From Acidobacteria bacterium UBA7540 (GTDB taxonomy: Bacteria; Acidobacteriota; Terriglobia; UBA7540): a stretch of DNA of 5,832 bases. Location: contig DLMI01000023.1 of the NCBI GenBank assembly GCA_002478145.1, positions 5,062-10,893 on the forward strand, in the 5' to 3' direction. The position numbers and the translations under genes were made by a program. The notes under the pieces were generated by a model that saw nothing but the letters and a program-made list of their open reading frames with translations, was not told where the DNA came from and ran no database searches. The stretch's first letter is position 1, and each line of letters starts with the position of its first letter. Positions 1-5,832 of the stretch are shown here, in pieces.

Positions 1-145
1 GGCGGGGCTTCAGCCCCGCCGTTACAAGGCCTTCCTGATTATTCCTGTATCCCGTGCCCCGCGCAGTCCCGCGCCTGCGGGACTGCGGGGGGACGGGACC
101 AACAGAGGGTGGGAGCCGCGATTTCGGCGGGGCTGAAGCCCCGCC
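1..145. repeat. Nested quasi-palindromic REP/BIME-like element
   Basis: Two 20-bp palindromic units bound this stretch: GGCGGGGCTTCAGCCCCGCC at 1-20 and its exact reverse complement at 126-145. Each folds into an 8-bp GC stem with a tetraloop (TTCA or TGAA). Between them, almost exactly centred, lies a long hairpin at 50-98; the spacers on its two sides are 29 and 27 nt. The whole 145 bp is therefore nearly symmetric. Paired palindromes in opposite orientation are the layout of bacterial REP/BIME elements, and also of small non-autonomous (MITE-like) elements. No coding potential or transposase is visible. The left unit begins at the first base of the window, so the element may extend further. 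The palindromes are seen directly; the element class is an inference. Confidence 0.6.
50..98. repeat. Long GC-rich hairpin at the centre of the REP-like element
   Basis: An 11-bp perfect inverted repeat (62-72 with 77-87, loop GCCT) is extended outward by CCCC at 57-60 with GGGG at 88-91, and by TCCCGT at 50-55 with ACGGGA at 93-98. Only a one-base bulge (61) and one mismatch (56/92) interrupt it, giving about 21 base pairs. CTGT at 45-48 and ACAG at 102-105 could add a further short helix. There is no T-run on either side, so it is not a typical intrinsic terminator. It lies downstream of htpX on the minus strand and could protect a 3' end or simply be the core of the repeat element. Confidence 0.6.
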
Positions 146-305
146 CTTCCGGCAGCCCCCTGAGAGCGTCCAAAACGTCGGTGAGAAATGCGGGCTAGGG
201 TGTGCACCGTGTTTGCGCAGCTCCAGCTTCCCAGTCTGGGATGAATTGCAAGCGAATTGCCTTGCGTGCTTCCCCAGTTCCTAGCCGACGGAAGGGAGGC
301 GCTTG
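146..305. other. Non-coding stretch, no gene recognised
   Basis: The gene-free region runs from 1 to 418, and this is the part without strong repeats. Short open frames on both strands have no recognisable protein character. Small features are a 7-bp direct repeat GAATTGC at 243-249 and 254-260, which recurs at 378-384 in the inverted repeat nearer htpX, and a weak GCAAG/CTTGC hairpin (248-252 with 261-265). No tRNA, riboswitch or promoter is evident. Confidence 0.5.
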
Positions 306-340
306 GCGACAAGCAGGAGGCAGTGGGCAGCAAGCACCAC
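306..340. repeat. Degenerate heptamer tandem repeat, GCA family
   Basis: Read on the plus strand, the stretch divides into five 7-bp units: GCGACAA, GCAGGAG, GCAGTGG, GCAGCAA and GCACCAC. All start with GC and most with GCA. The units are degenerate, but the register is constant with no indels. It is one of three period-7 patches downstream of htpX. Heptamer repeats of this kind (STRR sequences) are known from cyanobacterial genomes; whether these are related is not known. Confidence 0.55.
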
Positions 341-343
341 TAA

Positions 344-389
344 GGAAAGCAATTCACACTTTAGACTTCATAATTTAGAATTGCTTTCC
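344..389. repeat. 12-bp inverted repeat with an AT-rich heptamer-repeat loop
   Basis: GGAAAGCAATTC at 344-355 is perfectly complementary to GAATTGCTTTCC at 378-389, with a 22-nt AT-rich loop. The interior has period 7: ATTCACA, CTTTAGA, CTTCATA, ATTTAGA and ATTGCTT at 352-386. Transcribed from htpX, the RNA would form a 12-bp stem, but the loop is large and the sequence after the stem is TTAGTGG rather than a U-run. A terminator role is therefore possible but weak. It may instead be part of a mobile or iterated intergenic repeat. Confidence 0.6.
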
Positions 390-403
390 GCCCCGTCTTC
401 GCA

Positions 404-424
404 ACTGACCACTGACGACTACAC
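404..424. repeat. Short heptamer repeat overlapping the htpX stop codon
   Basis: Three 7-bp units, ACTGACC, ACTGACG and ACTACAC, run into the end of htpX; its TAG stop (419-421 on the minus strand) lies inside the last unit. The copy number is too small to be convincing alone. The same 7-bp spacing recurs at 306-340, at 352-386 and again in the clpB leader, which makes chance less likely. Confidence 0.4.
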
Positions 425-1279
425 AAAATCCCGTCCGATCAGCCGCTCTATGCGCTTGCGCATGGGCGGGTGGGTGGAAAACAGGCTGGAGAAAACCTCC
501 CCGCTGGTGAGCGGTTGGCAGATGTACATGTGCGCCATGGAGGGTGAAGCCTGCATGGGGATCCGCTTCGACCATTGATCAATCTTGGCGAGCGCCCGCG
601 CCAGACCTTGGGGATTGCCGGTAATGCGCGCGCCCGTGGCGTCGGCCTCGTACTCGCGCGAGCGGGAAATGGCAAGCTGAATGAGCATGGCCGCGAGGGG
701 CGCGACAATCATCATGGCGAGCGCGGAGAATATGCCTCCGCCGCGCCGGTCGTTACTGCGCGAGCCGCCAAAGCCCCCAAACAGTTCGCCCCAATAAACC
801 ATTCGAGCAATCAAGGTGATGGCGCCGGCAAGCGTGGCCACAACCGCGCTGATCAGGATGTCGCGGTTTTTCACGTGGCCGAGTTCGTGCGCCAGTACAC
901 CTTCAATTTCCTCGTCGTCGCAAATATCCAGGATGCCGCCCGTGACCGCCACCGAAGCATGGCTGGGATTGCGGCCGGTGGCAAAAGCGTTCGGCGAATC
1001 GGTGGGGATGTAATAGATTTTGGGCACCGGAATGCCGGCCTTCGCCGCCAGGCGCTCCACGATCTGGTAAAGGCGCGGGTTCTCTTGGCGCGCAATCGGC
1101 TTCGCACCACTCATTTTCAGCGCAATCTTGTCAGAGAAGAAGTAGCTGCCCAGATTCATCACCGCGGCCAGCACCAGGGCGAACATCATTCCCCGCTGGC
1201 CGGCCCAATACTCCCCTATAACCAACAGCCCGCCGGTCATCGCCGCAAGCAGTATCGTTGTCTTCAAATTATTCCACAT
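419..1279 (-). CDS. htpX: HtpX-type M48 family membrane zinc metalloprotease
   Basis: A 286-residue integral membrane protease of the inner membrane, expected to cleave misfolded or damaged membrane proteins alongside FtsH. The zinc site is clear: HELGH at residues 131-135 (ligands H131 and H135, catalytic E132), with the third ligand in the SREYEADA motif (E209 by family alignment). Hydrophobic segments at about 5-24, 30-48, 141-163 and 183-205 match the usual four-helix HtpX layout, and the length is normal for the family. The 166-182 loop is rich in Gly, Arg and Ser. The ATG start is supported by AGGAG at 1289-1293, nine bases upstream. It lies 83 nt after vapC on the same strand. A weak TTGGCA (1341-1346) with a 17-nt spacer to CATGTA (1318-1323) might be its own promoter. 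The family call is secure; the regulation is inferred. Confidence 0.96.
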   Translation of the reverse strand: MWNNLKTTILLAAMTGGLLVIGEYWAGQRGMMFALVLAAVMNLGSYFFSDKIALKMSGAKPIARQENPRLYQIVERLAAKAGIPVPKIYYIPTDSPNAFATGRNPSHASVAVTGGILDICDDEEIEGVLAHELGHVKNRDILISAVVATLAGAITLIARMVYWGELFGGFGGSRSNDRRGGGIFSALAMMIVAPLAAMLIQLAISRSREYEADATGARITGNPQGLARALAKIDQWSKRIPMQASPSMAHMYICQPLTSGEVFSSLFSTHPPMRKRIERLIGRDFV

Positions 1280-1362
1280 AACTTCAGGCTCCTATCGTCC
1301 TCATGACCGTACTGCGCTACATGCACTACATTAGATGCTCTGCCAACCCCACATGGCCAGCT

Positions 1363-1788
1363 TCAGGTCCAATTCCGGAGTAAATGAACCCAAGAAAAAT
1401 CCTGTGCGAACGCCCTGTACAGTCTCTCGTCCGCAGTTACAAGCTCACCCGGCAGTTCTTCAGCAAGGGCCACATAAAGGCAGTCGTACACTGGGTGCCG
1501 GGAATCGATAGCGAGCTCCAAAGCCCGCAGAACAAGACCCTCTATGGGAAGCAGTAAGGGACAGATTTCTTCGAAACGCTCCCGGGTTTCGAGAGTCTTT
1601 CGCCGGTCCATGTCGCCCCGCCGCATCCTTTTCCAGAGCGCATTGGCGATTTCGGCGGGAAGAATCGTAGGCGCTACGAGCTTTAGCTTGTCCTCTCCCG
1701 CCGAGGTCAGCAACGCCTCAGCATGATCCGAGTCCTGTTCTTCGAACAGCCATTTGACGGCGACGCTCGCATCCACGACGAGGTTCAT
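1363..1788 (-). CDS. vapC: PIN-domain ribonuclease toxin (VapC/FitB-like)
   Basis: A 141-residue PIN-domain protein, the toxin of a type II toxin-antitoxin pair and predicted to be a Mg-dependent RNase cutting tRNA or other RNA. The acidic active-site residues appear in the expected order: D6 in VVDASVAVKW, E46 in LPAEIANALW, D102 in HPVYDCLYVALA and D120 in LVTADERLY. All four are intact, so the toxin looks functional. Its ATG overlaps the stop of the upstream antitoxin gene by four bases (ATGA, 1785-1788), which implies translational coupling. Its RNA target cannot be told from sequence, and the choice between VapC and FitB naming is a matter of convention. htpX follows on the same strand. 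Confidence 0.92.
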   Translation of the reverse strand: MNLVVDASVAVKWLFEEQDSDHAEALLTSAGEDKLKLVAPTILPAEIANALWKRMRRGDMDRRKTLETRERFEEICPLLLPIEGLVLRALELAIDSRHPVYDCLYVALAEELPGELVTADERLYRAFAQDFSWVHLLRNWT

Positions 1789-2039
1789 CGGCTTTCCCTA
1801 TCCTCGCGGATCAGTTCAAGCATCTCGTATTTCACCGGAAACTTCTTGGCGATCTCCTTGCGCAGCCGACGTAGCTTAGGAATAGCAGATCGGATGCGAA
1901 ACCGCCGGAGCGCCCAGGCGTCACGGTCGTTCAGAAGTTCAAGGAATTCCGCGTTCAGGCTTCGCTTATGCTGTCTCGCGTTTTCCTGTAGGCGCTTGTA
2001 GGTTTCTTCTGGAATGTTCCGCACTACAAAGTCTGGCAT
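1785..2039 (-). CDS. vapB: Ribbon-helix-helix antitoxin (VapB/FitA-like) of the PIN toxin
   Basis: An 84-residue protein with an N-terminal FitA/Arc-like ribbon-helix-helix: the DNA-contacting strand is at about 2-8 (PDFVVRN), followed by IPEETYKRLQENARQ and SLNAEFLELL. This part would dimerise and bind the operator. The basic middle and the C-terminal tail, ending LIREDRESR, would wrap the PIN toxin and block its active site. GGAGG at 2044-2048 lies four bases from the ATG, and the stop overlaps the toxin start. It is about 44% identical (hand count, 37 of 84, no gaps) to the next gene upstream (2067-2321), so the pair looks like a duplication. The cognate toxin is the overlapping PIN gene. 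Confidence 0.88.
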   Translation of the reverse strand: MPDFVVRNIPEETYKRLQENARQHKRSLNAEFLELLNDRDAWALRRFRIRSAIPKLRRLRKEIAKKFPVKYEMLELIREDRESR

Positions 2040-2066
2040 GTTTCCTCCGTTCTTAGAGCCCGGACG

Positions 2067-2321
2067 CTACCGGCTGTCCCGGTCTTCACGAATCAGGTCG
2101 ACACTATCCGGCTGGTTGGGATACTCCCTGGCGATCTCTTCTCGTATCTTATCGATCCTCTTCATCACCCTGGCCGCATGCCGCCGCCGCCGGTCCATGG
2201 CAGCCTTGTCGGCGAGAAGACTCAGGATCTCGGCGTTGATACTGCGCCGATTTTGCTTCGCATCCTGTTGGAGTTCGGCGTAGTCTTTCTCCGGAATGTT
2301 GCGCACCGTCAAGTTGGCCAT
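2067..2321 (-). CDS. Second FitA-like antitoxin, without its own toxin
   Basis: An 84-residue ribbon-helix-helix protein (MANLTVRNIPEKDYAELQ..., then RRSINAEILSLL) with the same length and layout as the downstream antitoxin, ending in the related tail LIREDRDSR. It is intact and has GGAGGGA at 2324-2330 just before its ATG. No toxin frame follows: the next gene, 27 nt on, is the other antitoxin. It sits directly behind the operon promoter. It may act as an extra repressor, as a second neutraliser of the PIN toxin or of an unlinked toxin, or it may be the survivor of a duplicated module. The family call is strong; the role is inferred. Confidence 0.85.
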   Translation of the reverse strand: MANLTVRNIPEKDYAELQQDAKQNRRSINAEILSLLADKAAMDRRRRHAARVMKRIDKIREEIAREYPNQPDSVDLIREDRDSR

Positions 2322-2339
2322 CGTCCCTCCATCATCATA

Positions 2340-2367
2340 ATGATATCATTTTGATGTCATTTTTCAA
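2340..2367 (-). promoter_or_regulatory. Promoter and palindromic operator of the antitoxin-toxin operon
   Basis: On the minus strand TTGAAA (2362-2367) and TATCAT (2340-2345) are spaced by 16 nt, a good sigma-70-type match. A perfect 12-bp palindrome, AATGATATCATT (2339-2350), covers the -10 box. An 11-bp near direct repeat (TGATATCATTT at 2341-2351, TGATGTCATTT at 2352-2362, one difference) fills the spacer. Ribbon-helix-helix antitoxins usually repress their own operon through repeated short palindromes at just this position. A second possible -10, TATGAT, lies at 2334-2339. The patch is much more AT-rich than its surroundings. Confidence 0.65.
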
Positions 2368-2471
2368 ATGGCCATGCGGAGGGGCCAAGGAGGGGGGGCG
2401 GTTTACGAACCGACGAGCCTTGCGGCGCCGCCAAGCATGGGCGGACGCGCGCCAGACGGAGTGGGATAGAA

Positions 2472-2681
2472 TCAATCCAAATCGCTTTCCCGAAACCCTG
2501 CCATTTTGATAAGGTGTTTGAGCAGGCCGATCTTCAGGGGTTTGTTGCCATGGATGGGGATTGACAGCCGGACGATGTTGCCCGACTTGCCGTACACGTG
2601 ATGGCTGCCATGAATTCGGAGGAGTTGCCAGCCATGACGCTCGACGAAGCGAGCAAGCTCCTTGCCGGAGAAGGACTTCAT
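2472..2681 (-). CDS. hicA: HicA family mRNA interferase toxin
   Basis: A 69-residue HicA toxin with a double-stranded-RNA-binding-like fold, which cleaves mRNA when not bound by HicB. Diagnostic parts are the N-terminal helix KELARFVERHGW, the catalytic-histidine motif GSHHVY (residues 25-30, H27 expected catalytic), the strand IVRLSIPIHG and the C-terminal helix LKIGLLKHLIKMAGF. All are intact. The ATG overlaps the hicB stop (ATGA, 2678-2681), so translation should be coupled. The antitoxin-first order is the reverse of the E. coli hicAB operon but is common elsewhere. No strong terminator is visible in the 130 bp before the next promoter; 2399-2412 holds only a 5-bp stem. Confidence 0.93.
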   Translation of the reverse strand: MKSFSGKELARFVERHGWQLLRIHGSHHVYGKSGNIVRLSIPIHGNKPLKIGLLKHLIKMAGFRESDLD

Positions 2682-2881
2682 AGGGCGATTTCCAATATCT
2701 GGTCCTTGGGGGCGTGCTCTGGCGGGTCGACTTCAACGTCCAAACAGGCCTCAATGGCCTCGTGAACGTTCGCCATCAGCTCTTCCATGGTTTCGCCCTG
2801 CGTAGCACAGCCGGGTATGGCAGGCACTTCGGCCCAGTAGCCGCCTTCCTCCGCTTCGTGGACCACGACTTTGATTTTCAA
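2678..2881 (-). CDS. hicB: HicB family antitoxin, TTG start
   Basis: A 67-residue short-form HicB with the partial RNase-H-like fold: strand KIKVVVHEAEEGGYWAEVPAIPGC, then TQGETMEELMANVHEAIEACL. It neutralises HicA by direct binding. The frame stays open upstream to 2998, but homology begins at the TTG at 2881, which is preceded by a strong GAGAGGAG (2889-2896) seven bases away; no in-frame ATG is suitably placed near the conserved start. The protein ends soon after the conserved domain (...PKDQILEIAL) and lacks the C-terminal helix-turn-helix or ribbon-helix-helix DNA-binding domain of longer HicBs, so any autoregulation would need another route. Confidence 0.88.
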   Translation of the reverse strand: MKIKVVVHEAEEGGYWAEVPAIPGCATQGETMEELMANVHEAIEACLDVEVDPPEHAPKDQILEIAL

Positions 2882-2915
2882 CGGGGTGCTCCTCTCTGGT
2901 TCGTAACTCTCCAAA

Positions 2916-2921
2916 ATTATA
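2916..2921 (-). promoter_or_regulatory. Extended -10 promoter box of hicBA
   Basis: The minus strand reads TGGTATAAT, a perfect TATAAT with an upstream TG dinucleotide, about 35 bases before the hicB TTG. No convincing -35 is found at 16-18 nt spacing (AGTCGT or neighbours), which fits an extended -10 promoter. The predicted leader is roughly 28 nt and contains the Shine-Dalgarno sequence. Confidence 0.6.
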
Positions 2922-2945
2922 CCATGAGGCGAGAACGGACGACTT

Positions 2946-3006
2946 GAGCCGCCTCTTGAGGCTCCCGGTCCGCGCCGCGGGGCCACCCTCTCTCCCAAGG
3001 AGAGGG
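2946..3006. repeat. Small palindromes downstream of clpB
   Basis: CCCTCTC (2986-2992) pairs with GAGAGGG (3000-3006), and GCCTC (2951-2955) pairs with GAGGC (2958-2962) inside a wider GAGCC/GGCTC pair. A GC-rich block lies between them. The first hairpin begins 14 bases after the clpB stop and could mark the mRNA end, but no U-run follows, so a rho-independent terminator is not well supported. It may be a degraded intergenic palindromic repeat. Confidence 0.4.
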
Positions 3007-3020
3007 CTGTTCATCTCGTG

Positions 3021-5660
<2,640 letters not shown>

Positions 5661-5664
5661 ATTG

Positions 5665-5734
5665 GAAACTCGCGATTGGAAAGTCGAAACTCGAAAATAG
5701 AAACTGGAAAATAGAAACTGGAAAATCGAAAACC
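5665..5734. repeat. Ten-copy heptamer repeat filling the clpB leader
   Basis: The plus strand divides without gaps into GAAACTC, GCGATTG, GAAAGTC, GAAACTC, GAAAATA, GAAACTG, GAAAATA, GAAACTG, GAAAATC and GAAAACC. Nine of ten units begin GAAA, and a 14-bp dimer unit is repeated exactly at 5693-5706 and 5707-5720. The array ends four bases before the clpB start codon, so the mRNA leader is U/C-rich, probably unstructured, and lacks an anti-16S sequence. Such a leader could recruit ribosomes through protein S1 (inference). Copy-number change would alter promoter-to-start spacing in steps of seven. Confidence 0.75.
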
Positions 5735-5757
5735 GCCCGCCGAATGTACCAAGCGCC

Positions 5758-5763
5758 ACTATA
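5758..5763 (-). promoter_or_regulatory. Possible -10 box for clpB
   Basis: TATAGT on the minus strand lies about 97 bases before the clpB ATG, between the upstream terminator and the heptamer array. No good -35 sits at 16-18 nt (GAACCG at 17), and no sigma-32-type CTTGAA/CCCCAT pair was found. It is the best candidate, not a firm call. Confidence 0.35.
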
Positions 5764-5786
5764 CAGTTTAATGAGGCCAACGGTTC

Positions 5787-5832
5787 AGAAAAGCAAACCG
5801 CGCCGGGCCGCCTTGGCGACCCCAGCGCGGTT
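5787..5832 (-). terminator. Rho-independent terminator of the gene upstream of clpB
   Basis: AACCGCGC (5796-5803) pairs with GCGCGGTT (5825-5832). Inside, CGCC/GGCG (5809-5812 with 5815-5818), a G-T wobble and three G-C pairs continue the stem up to a tight loop. Read on the minus strand, the hairpin is followed by TTTGCTTTTCTG, a T-rich tail. The stem touches the window edge, so a longer stem is possible. It separates clpB from whatever lies upstream. Confidence 0.7.

Noticed and set aside
54..333. Short open frames in the region downstream of htpX
   Set aside because: They run through hairpins and repeats, have no ribosome binding site and resemble no protein family.
306..424. A CRISPR array, suggested by the repeated short units
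   Set aside because: The units are contiguous heptamers with no spacers and no 24-40 bp repeats, and there are no cas genes.
575..1306. A 243-residue open frame on the plus strand opposite htpX
   Set aside because: It is an antisense shadow of htpX, low in complexity and without a recognisable domain.
1317..1331. A direct repeat of CTACAT at 1317-1322 and 1326-1331 upstream of htpX
   Set aside because: Only two six-base copies; too short to call an operator.
2335..2754. A 139-residue minus-strand frame spanning hicA and its 3' flank
   Set aside because: It is out of frame with hicBA, both of which are clear families, and its composition is arginine- and proline-rich as expected for a shifted frame.
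2882..2998. A longer HicB starting upstream of the TTG
   Set aside because: The extension would cover the TATAAT promoter and the Shine-Dalgarno sequence and has no HicB similarity.
5661..5780. A 40-residue N-terminal extension of ClpB from a TTG at 5780
   Set aside because: The extra residues (for example [13 protein letters not shown]) are the translated heptamer repeat and a promoter region. ClpB homology starts at the ATG at 5660.

Overview
The window is GC-rich bacterial chromosomal DNA with all recognisable genes on the minus strand. Reading in the direction of transcription (from high to low coordinates) the order is: an intrinsic terminator of a gene outside the window, clpB, hicB-hicA, a solo ribbon-helix-helix antitoxin, a vapB/fitA-vapC/fitB type toxin-antitoxin pair, and htpX. 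No phylogenetic marker beyond ClpB and HtpX is present. The protein style, the GC content and the palindromic and heptamer intergenic repeats would fit an Acidobacteriota-like soil bacterium, but this is an inference and not a firm assignment.

Region by region. 5787-5832 holds a GC hairpin followed by a T-rich run on the minus strand, so clpB (3021-5660) probably has its own promoter. The clpB leader (5665-5734) consists of ten consecutive 7-bp units, nine of which begin GAAA on the plus strand. They occupy the place where a Shine-Dalgarno sequence would be expected, and none is visible. Downstream of clpB, 2946-3006 carries small palindromes, followed by an extended -10 promoter and a compact hicBA toxin-antitoxin operon (2472-2881) with a TTG start for hicB and a 4-nt hicB/hicA overlap. 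Next comes a promoter with a 12-bp AT-rich palindrome over its -10 box. It drives two related 84-residue antitoxin-like genes (2067-2321 and 1785-2039) and one PIN-domain toxin (1363-1788). htpX (419-1279) follows with its own ribosome binding site. The last 418 bases are non-coding: three different heptamer-repeat patches, a 12-bp inverted repeat and a 145-bp nested quasi-palindrome.

Functionally, the locus puts two protein quality-control genes, the ClpB disaggregase and the HtpX membrane protease, on either side of a small toxin-antitoxin island (one HicBA type II module, one VapBC/FitAB-like module with a spare antitoxin). No wholly new enzymatic system is visible. The points most worth a second look are the period-7 repeats, especially in the clpB leader, the tandem antitoxins sharing one toxin, and the 145-bp nested palindrome.
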